Shown: positions 16,246 through 24,100 of the stretch, piece after piece
Numbering within the stretch: position 1 is the first letter of the stretch
How the letters are laid out: every line of letters starts with the position of its first letter
Assembly (NCBI RefSeq): GCF_002746455.1
Contig: NZ_NWUW01000038.1
Location: 1 to 35,290, forward strand
Direction of reading: 5' to 3'
Source: Bacillus fungorum
GTDB lineage: Bacteria > Bacillota > Bacilli > Bacillales > Bacillaceae_G
DNA: 35,290 bases
The notes under the pieces: generated by a model
Told to the model about the DNA's origin: nothing
Databases searched by the model: none
Seen by the model: the letters and a program-made list of their open reading frames with translations, nothing else
Translations under genes and position numbers: made by a program

Positions 16246-16545
16246 ATGCAAGCATGTTTAAATGGAAAGTTAATGAATCAGCTTGCAATTTTTTTTAGTA
16301 CGCTCGTCATGCTACAATTTGTAGCTGATATAACAGGGCTTACAAGTAACTTAGATATTATGTATAACTTAATAAATACAGCATCTTCCTATGTAACGTT
16401 TAGTTTGGCAGTTATTTTTACTTTAATAGGTGCAAGAAGAGAACTAAGTAAATATGCAATTATTTCATTATGTTTAGTTGTAGGTATTAAAGCGATTTAT
16501 TTTGCAGCGGTTGTTATTTTATGGGGGTTGGTTGGTACGCCGTAA
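16246..16545 (+). CDS. Small integral membrane protein
   Basis: A 99-residue protein with three predicted membrane helices (about residues 10-30, 42-62 and 72-95) and no recognised family. The ATG at 16246 is fixed by GAGGAGGT at 16233-16240; an upstream in-frame TTG at 16210 lacks a site. It is followed 15 bases later by a 19-codon reading frame with its own ribosome binding site. No function is proposed. Confidence 0.72.
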   Translation: MQACLNGKLMNQLAIFFSTLVMLQFVADITGLTSNLDIMYNLINTASSYVTFSLAVIFTLIGARRELSKYAIISLCLVVGIKAIYFAAVVILWGLVGTP

Positions 16546-16560
16546 AAAGGAGATGATCAT

Positions 16561-16620
16561 ATGAGTATTGAAAATATAAGATTGATAAATGTAAATGAGA
16601 ATAAGAGCGTAATTCTCTAA
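16561..16620 (+). CDS. 19-codon small reading frame, possible remnant or small peptide
   Basis: ATG at 16561 preceded by AAAAGGAG with good spacing, reading MSIENIRLINVNENKSVIL and a TAA at 16618. The final codons form the left arm of a 16-bp perfect inverted repeat. It may be a real small peptide, or the 5' end of a gene whose body has been deleted up to the hairpin. No hydrophobic segment is present. Confidence 0.4.
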   Translation: MSIENIRLINVNENKSVIL

Positions 16621-16647
16621 GCTAACTCAGGGAATTACGCTCTTATT
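16600..16647. terminator. 16-bp perfect inverted repeat between convergent genes
   Basis: Bases 16600-16615 (AATAAGAGCGTAATTC) are exactly complementary to 16632-16647, with a 16-base loop. It lies between the plus-strand small genes and the minus-strand membrane protein and is probably a bidirectional terminator, although neither side has a strong T-run. Confidence 0.7.
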
Positions 16648-16658
16648 CGTTCAATGAT

Positions 16659-17513
16659 TTAGTCTGAAATTACTTGAAATGATTTTCTACACCGATCTCT
16701 TCTTTGCAACCTTCTTCTATATTTTTTTCTATCTCGCTTTACTCCTTGTATATACATAAGTAAGCTAACGAGAAGGAAGAAAGCACATTGCATCGTTAAA
16801 ATGTATGGTGACATGCCTTGCAATGGTTGCTTTGGATCATATAAATGAATAGGTGCTCCGCCTATTGTAGGGAATATTGTATTTAGCAGGACGTACGGAA
16901 TGGAGTTAACTGCAAATGGAAATAGAATCGCCATATAGTCCTTTTGTGACCATGCAGATGCAGCAAGTCCTAAGAGGGCCATTAAACCTGCAAATAAAAA
17001 ATTAATTCCAATATATACCGTAATGTAAGTGAGAGGCGCATCGAAGTATAGGTTTGCGAACATTCCATCCTCATTTATGATGCCAGAACCAATCGTAGGT
17101 GTTCCGTTTGGAATTGTTAATTTGCAAAATAATAACGATAAGATGAATGGAAATGTATAAAGAAATCCTCCGCAAAAAAACGTAACGATATATTTCGTTA
17201 CTGAATAAGGAAATAAAGAGATTCCTTTACTCACGAACGGTTTAAAACCATCTGACTTATCGGAATTGTAACTTGTACTAAAGGGGAAACTCGCAATAAC
17301 TGGCATTAATAATAAATAAACATCCATTTCATTATCACGAAATCCAATCCATTTTATATCTGTTGATATAGGTCCGCTCGCAGCGTCTCCTAAATAACGA
17401 ATGACATAATAATAATGATAAATACAAATAAGAACGAATCCACTAAACATAATAATTAAAGAAACACGATTACAAAAAGCTTGCTTTATATTTAAACGAA
17501 GTGCACGCATCAT
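16659..17513 (-). CDS. ABC-2-like multi-span membrane protein
   Basis: A 284-residue membrane protein with about six helices: one near residues 17-37, a large outer segment ending in SFPFSTSYNSDKSDGF, then helices near 100-120, 160-185, 195-220 and 240-265, and a very basic C-terminus. The arrangement resembles ABC-2 type permeases, but no ATPase gene is adjacent, so the partner is missing or encoded elsewhere. The ATG at 17513 is chosen because GGAGG at 17525-17529 precedes it; a GTG at 17531 is in frame but has no site. A bcr1-like element ends about 26 bases upstream of the start, so the original promoter may have been displaced. Confidence 0.68.
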   Translation of the reverse strand: MMRALRLNIKQAFCNRVSLIIMFSGFVLICIYHYYYVIRYLGDAASGPISTDIKWIGFRDNEMDVYLLLMPVIASFPFSTSYNSDKSDGFKPFVSKGISLFPYSVTKYIVTFFCGGFLYTFPFILSLLFCKLTIPNGTPTIGSGIINEDGMFANLYFDAPLTYITVYIGINFLFAGLMALLGLAASAWSQKDYMAILFPFAVNSIPYVLLNTIFPTIGGAPIHLYDPKQPLQGMSPYILTMQCAFFLLVSLLMYIQGVKRDRKKYRRRLQRRDRCRKSFQVISD

Positions 17514-17538
17514 GACTGAAAAAGCCTCCACTATTTTG

Positions 17539-17695
17539 ATAAAGTGAAACTTTAATCAGTGGGGTGGTCTTCATCCCCCACTGATTATTAGTCTTCACCA
17601 ATCGGACTTTTATGGGCAGTTGATTCCCCACCTAACTTCTTTGCTCTCGCTGAATTTTGAGGTGGGGGTCTTACTGCCCATTAAAGTCGGATAAA
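17539..17695. mobile_element. bcr1-like non-autonomous repeat element
   Basis: A 157-bp non-coding element bounded by the direct repeats ATAAA at 17539-17543 and 17691-17695 (TTTAT on the other strand). Inside are a perfect hairpin AATCAGTGGGG / CCCCACTGATT and a larger imperfect one pairing 17603-17632 with 17660-17690 (ACTTTTATGGGCAGT with ACTGCCCATTAAAGT). Length, hairpins and the TTTAT target duplication fit my memory of bcr1, a repeat specific to the B. cereus group that is thought to move by a transposase encoded elsewhere. No open frame is present. Confidence 0.75.
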
Positions 17696-17823
17696 CTTGT
17701 CTATTTTCTATATTACTATTAAATGTAAAGATTTTCTTGTTTTTTTATTTGATTATTTGAAAAAAGGGAAATTTGTTGTTGGTAAGTAAGGTTTAGTTGA
17801 AATTAGTTTTTTCTAAAATATGG

Positions 17824-17852
17824 TTGACAATTAAGTGTTACATTCGTAATCT
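17824..17852 (+). promoter_or_regulatory. Promoter of the BlaI/BlaR1-type operon
   Basis: TTGACA (17824-17829), a 17-base spacer and TAATCT (17847-17852). The -10 overlaps the first BlaI-type operator, so binding would block RNA polymerase. Confidence 0.75.
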
Positions 17853-17875
17853 TAGTTATAGATTACAAATGTAAT
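17838..17875 (+). promoter_or_regulatory. Two BlaI/MecI-type operators
   Basis: TACATTCGTA at 17839-17848 and TACAAATGTA at 17864-17873, the latter inside the perfect palindrome ATTACAAATGTAAT. TACA-N2-TGTA is the known recognition pattern of the BlaI/MecI family. Centres are 25 bases apart, covering the -10 and the start of the transcript. Confidence 0.8.
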
Positions 17876-17895
17876 ACAAGGGAGTGAAATATATT

Positions 17896-18297
17896 ATGAC
17901 AAATCAATTACCTAAAATATCTGAAGCAGAATTAGAAATTATGAAAGTACTTTGGTCGAAATCTCCACAAACAGCGAATGAAATTATAGAAGAACTAGAA
18001 GATGAAATGGACTGGAAACCGAAAACAATCCGGACATTAATTAATCGGTTAGTACAAAAGGAAGCCGTTTCTTACCATCAAGATAAAGGCCGCATGTACG
18101 CTTATTATCCGTTAGTATCACAAGATAATTATTTGCAAGTGGAAACGAAATCTTTACTAAAGCGTTTTTGCGGTGCGGCGTTTAAGCCATTACTTGTTAA
18201 TTTCTTAAAAGAGGAGAAATTATCTTCAGAAGATATTAATGAACTAAAACGCATTTTAGATGAGAAGACAGAGGAGAATAAGAGGAAGGATCGATAA
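17896..18297 (+). CDS. BlaI/MecI/CopY-family transcriptional repressor
   Basis: A 133-residue winged-helix repressor. The N-terminal half has the family pattern ISEAELEIMKVLWSKSPQTANEI followed by WKPKTIRTLINRLVQKEAV, the recognition helix and wing. The C-terminal half is the dimerisation region, normally cut by the partner protease. The ATG at 17896 is nine bases after AAGGGAGTG; the GTG inside that site (17884) is an unlikely start. Two matching operators lie in its own promoter, so it should be autorepressed. The stop codon is two bases from the start of the membrane sensor gene. Confidence 0.9.
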   Translation: MTNQLPKISEAELEIMKVLWSKSPQTANEIIEELEDEMDWKPKTIRTLINRLVQKEAVSYHQDKGRMYAYYPLVSQDNYLQVETKSLLKRFCGAAFKPLLVNFLKEEKLSSEDINELKRILDEKTEENKRKDR

Positions 18298-18299
18298 AA

Positions 18300-20198
18300 A
18301 TGATAGACATGCTTATAAATGTATACCTTCCTCATTTTTTTGATTGGCTTATAGAAACGTCACTTATGGCTAGCATATTAGTTGGTTTTATTTTATGTAT
18401 AAAAATACTATTTAGAAATAAATTAACGCCCCGATGGCAATATATGCTGTGGATTGTATTAATGATTAGACTCCTTTTACCATGGTCACCAGATAGCTCT
18501 TATAGCATTTATTCATTACTTTCCTATAGTTCCAGTGTGTCGGAAGTTATTCAAAAAAATACATCTTTACCTGAGAATACAGTGAATAACGAGATGAAAC
18601 AGACAGTAGAATTAGAATTAAATTCTGAAACGGTGACAAAAAATAGGGAACTTGAAGTAAAAGCAGGTGCGGAACAACAGACTACATTTTCTTTATACAA
18701 AATCGCTCTATATGTTTGGTTAGCTGGGGTAATCATATTAGCAGTCATCACATTTATTACAAATAGACGTTTATATTCGTACATAAAGAAACAACCGGAT
18801 ATTACGGATGAACAGGTCGTTACAGTGTTTAATCGCTGTAAGCAGTCTATGAAAATGAAGAAGGCCGTTTCATTACGTCTAGCGGGAAAGATTGCGAGCC
18901 CAACTGTTTTCAGTTTCTTCAGCCCAAAAGTATTACTATCAAAAAAACATATGAAAGTATTAAATGAGCAACAATTACAATATGTCTTTTACCATGAGTT
19001 AGCTCATATTAAGAGAAACGATGTAGCTGTAAATTGGATTATGTACAGTTTAATCCTATTAAATTGGTTCAATCCGATTCTTTGGTACGCCTATTTTTGT
19101 ATGCGAGAAGATCAAGAGTTAGCCTGTGATGCATATGCACTTACGTTTATAGATAAAGAGGAGCAAATTGCATATGGTCATACAATTATTACCCTTTTAG
19201 AACATTATTCTTATCAAGTACCAAGCCTAGCAAGTTTAAGTAGAAATAAACGAACACTAAAAAGGAGAATCGTTATGATTAAAAAGTTCCAAAAGAAATC
19301 GTATCGCCTTTCTTTACTCGGAGTTATTGTCATAGTTGCTATAGCATCTCTTTCTTTATTTAACGCACGTGCAACGGAAGGAAAAGAAAAACAAGAGGAT
19401 AAAGTAGAGCAGTCAAAGGATACTTTCCAAACTGCTGTAGATATGCTGTATGGTACAGAAGAAAATGCGAAAAAAGAATATCATTATTCAGCAAGAGTGT
19501 ATGAACAACATACAGATTATTTATATTTAGCTGAAAAAGCTTTAACAAAAGATGAGTTCCAGCAGTACATAAAATTATCTAAAGAAATTATTAATATACA
19601 GAAAAAAGGTGCTCCGAGAGATTCTGACTACGAGTCAGTATTTTTTAGAGAAGAGCGTTTATCAAAAGCCGATCGTGACAAGTTATATGCACTTTATGAT
19701 CAATCAAAACCATTTGATGACAAAGTGCATGAATCTTTAAATTATACGGTAAAGGAAGCGCAGGAACATGTTGATTTTCCAATTAAGAAGCCGACGTACA
19801 CAATTGAAGGATACAATCTGAAGGATGAAAATGTAGGTTATTTTATTAAGAGAAGACCTGAATTAATTATTGAATTAGAATATACAAACGGAAAAGGAAA
19901 TTATGCAATTTCTCAATCACAAGTTTTTGGGGAAAGTAAAGACACATTTAGCCACCAATTTATCTTGCCTGAAAATATAGAACAGTACGAATTAGAAGGA
20001 AATCAAATATTCTACGCTACTGATCACTCGGATAGTAATTTACAAGGTATGAAGATGATCGTTCCAGCAAAAGGGAAAAATAGTGCATACCAAGTTGTTA
20101 TTATTAATCATAGTTTAGAGCGTCAAGGAGAAGCAGTATTTGATAAAAATGTAAATAAAGAAGAGTTAGAGAAGGTTATGCTTTCTATGTTGAAATAA
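18300..20198 (+). CDS. BlaR1/MecR1-like M56 membrane metalloprotease sensor
   Basis: A 632-residue transmembrane protein. Helices lie near residues 20-40, 48-62 and 130-150, followed by an M56 zinc-protease domain with HELAH at 232-236 and a downstream EDQELACDAYA zinc-ligand motif, then a helix near 337-355. The last 270 residues are extracytoplasmic. They do not show the penicillin-binding SxxK/SxN/KTG motifs of true BlaR1; instead HVDFPIKKPTYTIEGYNL resembles the DUF4367 domains found in anti-sigma-type sensors. By analogy, ligand sensing outside would activate the protease and inactivate the BlaI-type repressor. No beta-lactamase or other target lies in the operon, so the regulon must be elsewhere or limited to itself. 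A terminator follows. Confidence 0.85.
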   Translation: MIDMLINVYLPHFFDWLIETSLMASILVGFILCIKILFRNKLTPRWQYMLWIVLMIRLLLPWSPDSSYSIYSLLSYSSSVSEVIQKNTSLPENTVNNEMKQTVELELNSETVTKNRELEVKAGAEQQTTFSLYKIALYVWLAGVIILAVITFITNRRLYSYIKKQPDITDEQVVTVFNRCKQSMKMKKAVSLRLAGKIASPTVFSFFSPKVLLSKKHMKVLNEQQLQYVFYHELAHIKRNDVAVNWIMYSLILLNWFNPILWYAYFCMREDQELACDAYALTFIDKEEQIAYGHTIITLLEHYSYQVPSLASLSRNKRTLKRRIVMIKKFQKKSYRLSLLGVIVIVAIASLSLFNARATEGKEKQEDKVEQSKDTFQTAVDMLYGTEENAKKEYHYSARVYEQHTDYLYLAEKALTKDEFQQYIKLSKEIINIQKKGAPRDSDYESVFFREERLSKADRDKLYALYDQSKPFDDKVHESLNYTVKEAQEHVDFPIKKPTYTIEGYNLKDENVGYFIKRRPELIIELEYTNGKGNYAISQSQVFGESKDTFSHQFILPENIEQYELEGNQIFYATDHSDSNLQGMKMIVPAKGKNSAYQVVIINHSLERQGEAVFDKNVNKEELEKVMLSMLK

Positions 20199-20199
20199 T

Positions 20200-20244
20200 A
20201 AAAAGGTGTTCTTGAGATGTATATCTTAAGAACACCTTTTCCTT
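20200..20244 (+). terminator. Terminator of the BlaI/BlaR1-type operon
   Basis: AAAAGGTGTTCTT pairs with AAGAACACCTTTT across a 14-base loop, then CCTTTTCTCTTTTC. Confidence 0.9.
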
Positions 20245-20327
20245 TTCTCTTTTCTTCTGATACACTATGGACAGTATGATATAACTTGACTGGAATTTTT
20301 TATACTGGAAATAATAAAAAAGAGAAC

Positions 20328-20356
20328 TTGTATAGAATGTAAGCGTGTGGTAATAT
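20328..20356 (+). promoter_or_regulatory. Promoter of the yhgD-type gene
   Basis: TTGTAT (20328-20333), 17 bases, TAATAT (20351-20356). Transcription would begin around 20363, just before the operator at 20372. Confidence 0.65.
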
Positions 20357-20371
20357 CAAAGGTGTACTGAT

Positions 20372-20394
20372 TGACTATATTATCCAATTGGTCA
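20372..20394 (+). promoter_or_regulatory. YhgD-type operator O1
   Basis: A 23-bp interrupted palindrome, TGAC-N15-GTCA, lying immediately downstream of the predicted transcription start and upstream of the ribosome binding site. The same pattern recurs at 21011 and 21155. Confidence 0.7.
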
Positions 20395-20411
20395 TTTTTG
20401 GAGGTGACGAT

Positions 20412-20984
20412 GTGGCGATAGATCGAAAGCGTTCTATTATTGAAGCTGCAACAAAGTCTTTTTCAGCGTTCGGTTATAAAGCAACAACGATGGATCAAGT
20501 AGCGAAGTTAGCGAATGTAGGAAAAGGAACGATTTATACTTTTTTCAAAAATAAAGAAGAGTTATTTGGTGAAATTATTTCTAATTTAATTACAGAAATG
20601 AAGCAAGTTGCAGAACATGCAATTCGTTCAGATGTTTCATTTTTTGAAAATGTACATAGAGCATTATATAGCATATTAGAATTCAGAAAAGAACATCAGC
20701 TCATGATTAAATTAATTCAAGAAGAGCGCGATATGGGAACGAAAGAAGTACAAGAAGTGATGCAACAAGTTGATGTAGAAATCGTTTCTGTCATTCAATC
20801 GTATTTAAAGATTGCGATTGATAAAGGTGAAATTAGCAAATGTGATCCAGAAATTACAGCATTTATTATGCTTCGCTTATACGTATCGCTTATTTTTGAT
20901 TGGGAAAAAAATCATGAACCGTTAGAAAAAGAAAAAATCGCAGAATTATTTGAACTTTATTTATTAAAAGGATTGTCAAACTAA
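20412..20984 (+). CDS. yhgD: TetR-family repressor YhgD
   Basis: A 190-residue TetR-type regulator. The N-terminal helix-turn-helix spans about residues 8-50: SIIEAATKSFSAFGYKATTM, DQVAKLANVGKGTIYTFF, then KNKEELF. The C-terminal part is the ligand-binding and dimerisation domain. The start is GTG 20412, seven bases after GGAGGTGA; an upstream in-frame ATG at 20388 lies inside operator O1 and is unlikely, and an ATG at 20410 is out of frame. It precedes the yhgE-like gene as in B. subtilis. Three identical-length palindromes around the two genes suggest it represses itself and yhgE. The inducer is unknown. Confidence 0.88.
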   Translation: MAIDRKRSIIEAATKSFSAFGYKATTMDQVAKLANVGKGTIYTFFKNKEELFGEIISNLITEMKQVAEHAIRSDVSFFENVHRALYSILEFRKEHQLMIKLIQEERDMGTKEVQEVMQQVDVEIVSVIQSYLKIAIDKGEISKCDPEITAFIMLRLYVSLIFDWEKNHEPLEKEKIAELFELYLLKGLSN

Positions 20985-21000
20985 GATAATCCTTTTATTA
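20966..21000 (+). terminator. Weak terminator at the end of yhgD
   Basis: AAAAGGATT pairs with AATCCTTTT; the loop contains the TAA stop and the T-run is TTTTATTATTAT. It suggests that yhgE has its own promoter in the 200-base gap. Confidence 0.65.
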
Positions 21001-21010
21001 TTATAAAAAA

Positions 21011-21033
21011 TGACCAATTGAACAAAGTGGTCA
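21011..21033 (+). promoter_or_regulatory. YhgD-type operator O2
   Basis: A 23-bp palindrome with arms TGACCA and TGGTCA, in the yhgD-yhgE gap. It has the same length and outer bases as O1 and O3. Confidence 0.72.
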
Positions 21034-21154
21034 TGTGTTTATTTTAGGAGGGATAATAGAAATATTCACTTCATAGTAAAGAACAGTTGCATAGTATACA
21101 TTTGGGGATAAGGCATATGTATGAATAAGTATAGCCTTTTTGTTTGGGTAAAAA

Positions 21155-21177
21155 TGACTAAATGAACGTTTTAGTCA
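21155..21177 (+). promoter_or_regulatory. YhgD-type operator O3
   Basis: A 23-bp palindrome with arms TGACTAAA and TTTAGTCA, extended to 12-bp arms when flanking A/T bases are included. It lies about 20 bases before the yhgE start and just upstream of its ribosome binding site. Confidence 0.75.
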
Positions 21178-21196
21178 TTTTAAAAAGGGGGGAGAA

Positions 21197-24100
21197 ATGA
21201 TGAAAGGAAATCAGTTGCTTCGTAAAGAGTTCACACAAATTATAAAAAGTAAAAAAATATTAATTCCAATTATCGCCGTTCTATTTGTACCGATTTTATA
21301 TGCGGGTATGTTTTTATGGGCCTTTTGGGATCCGTATAAACAGTTAGATGATTTACCAGTTGCGGTAGTCAATTTAGATAAAGGTGCAGTATTTGATGGG
21401 AAACCAATTGAGGTCGGAAAAGGGCTCGTTGATAACTTAAAAGATAATACAAGTTTTAAATGGGAATTTGTAAGTGAAAAAGAAGCGAAAAAAGGAATGG
21501 AAGGTAGAAAGTATTACATGTTAGTACGCATTCCAGATGACTTCTCAAGTAACGCTACAACGTTATTAAAAGATAATCCGAAACCATTAAACTTAGAATA
21601 CATTCCAAACGAAAGCTTAAACTTCTTATCTTCACAAATTGGTGGAACAGCGATTGAAAAAATTAAAGGTGAAGTAGCAAGTACGTTAACGAAAACATAT
21701 GCAGAGAAAATGTTTGATTCCATTAAAGACGTCTCAAAAGGATTAGCAGATGGGGCGGAAGGGGCAAGTAAACTACACGACGGATCAAGTGAATTGCATG
21801 ATGGTTCAAGTAAAGTGACGGATGGCCTTCATACACTTCAAGGGAAGTCTGGGGAGATGAAGGATGGAGTTCAAAAATTATCAGATGGATCTAATAAATT
21901 AGTAGATGGGTCAGGAAAAGTAACAGATGGTTTAAATACGCTAAATAGCAAAACAGGTGAAATGCAAATAGGTATAGGGAAATTAGTAGATGGGTCAGGA
22001 AAAGTAACAGATGGTTTACACGTATTAAATAGCAATGCAGGTATCGGAAAATTAGTAGATGGGTCAGGAAAAGTAACAGATGGTTTACACGTATTAAATA
22101 GCAATGCAGGTATCGGAAAATTAGTAGATGGATCAGGAAAAGTAACAGATGGTTTACATGTATTAAATAGCAATGCAGGTATTGGGAAACTAGTAGATGG
22201 ATCAGGAAAAGTAACAGATGGTTTACATGCATTAAATAGCAATGCAGGTATCGGGAAATTAGTAGACGGATCGGGTAAAGTAACAGACGGTTTAAATACG
22301 TTAAATAGTAAAACGGGTGAATTGCGTGATGGATCTGAGAAAGTGACCGGTGGCTTGAACAAATTAGTAAGTAAATCCGGTGAATTAAAAACAGGAACAA
22401 CTGATTTATCAAATGGTATGGGGAAACTTGTTGAAGGGCAAAGTCAATTAGAAAAAGGATCGCAAGAGATTCAAAAGGGATTGCAGGATTTAAATAGTAA
22501 CGTACAAAATTCTGTTGCAGGCTTAGGGGAAATGCAGTCGGAAATTCCTTCTATATTGAATACAGTAAATGAGAAAATAGATGGAGCTGGAGAAAATGTA
22601 AATCAGTTAAATGAACTTACGCAATCAACAGCAGGAGATGCTAAAAATGCAGCACAAGAGGTAGCGAATTTACAAAAGCAAATTGAAAGTTTACCGAAAG
22701 AATATCAAGAGCAGTTACAACCATTCATAACAAGTGCTGTAAAAAGTACAGCGACAGTTCAGCAAAAAGCTGCCGGAGTAGCAGATGGAACAAATAAATT
22801 AAATGAAGAAGTAAAACAAGTAAAAGGCGAAATACATCAAACAACAAATGGATTGCAAAACAAGTTACCAAATCCAGCAGGGATAAAAACTCTGGCAGGT
22901 GGTATTGAGAAACTAACGAACGCACAAAATGAATTTGTTAGTAAGTTTCATGGATTTGGTGAGGGATTAGATAATGCAAAAATAGGTGCCGATAAATTAA
23001 AAGATGGATCAGTTCAATTAATTGATGGAGTAACGCAATTACAAAGTGGCTCTGGAAAAGTGACAGCAGGATTAGGTCAATTATCTGCAGGAGTCAATCA
23101 ATTAGCAGATGGGTCTGGTCAAGTAACAGGCGGTTTAGGAACATTATCTGTAGGAGTATCCAAATTAGCAGATGGGTCTGGTCAAGTAACAGGCGGTTTA
23201 GGAACATTATCTGTAGGAGTATCCAAATTAGCAGATGGGTCTGGTCAAGTAACAGGCGGTTTAGGAACATTATCTGTAGGTGTAACGAAATTAGCAGATG
23301 GGTCTGGTCAAGTAACAGGTGGTTTAGGAACATTATCTGCAGGAGTCAATCAATTAGCAGATGGCTCAAGTCAAGTAACAGGCGGTTTAGGAACATTATC
23401 TGTAGGAGCAAACCAAATGGCAGGTGGAGTCAATCAATTAGCAGATGGGTCTGGTCAAGTAACAACTGGCTTAGGTACTCTAAATGGTGGCCTAAATCAA
23501 ATGTCAACTGGCTCAACCCAGCTAATCGACGGCGTAAACAAACTAGCAGACGGATCAGGAAAAGTAACAGATGGTCTCGTAAAAGTAAACGACGGTTCAG
23601 GTGAACTTGCTGAGAAACTTGGTGAAGGGGCAGAGAAAACTGGTGAAGTAAAAGGAACTGATAAAACGTATGATATGTTTGCAAGCCCTGTAAAAGTGAA
23701 GACGGAGAAAATGGCGGAAGTTCCAAACTATGGAACTGGATTTACACCGTATTTCTTATCACTCGGTTTATTTGTTGGGGCATTACTATTATCTATCGTA
23801 TACCCATTACGCGATACAGTTGGCATTCCGAAATCAGGATTTAGCTGGTTTATTAGTAAGTTTGGTGTGTTACTATCAGTCGGTATTATTCAAGCGGTAG
23901 TAGCTGATGTTATATTACTGTTCGGGTTAGGTGTAGAAGTACAAAGTATTCCATACTTTATACTCTTTAGCATCGTTACAAGCTTAGCGTTTATCGCATT
24001 AATTCAATGTTTAGTAACAGCATTCGGTGATGCAGGGCGTTTCATCGCCATCATTACATTAATTATTCAGCTTACAACAAGCGCCGGAACATTCCCACTA

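Noticed and set aside
21961..23480. Regular repeats resembling a CRISPR array
   Set aside because: There are no unique spacers, units are in frame inside yhgE, and no cas genes are present.
21871..23726. Long minus-strand reading frames opposite the yhgE repeats, and similar ones opposite the adhesin repeats at 101-1453
   Set aside because: They mirror the repeat period of the coding strand, lack ribosome binding sites and encode low-complexity sequence.
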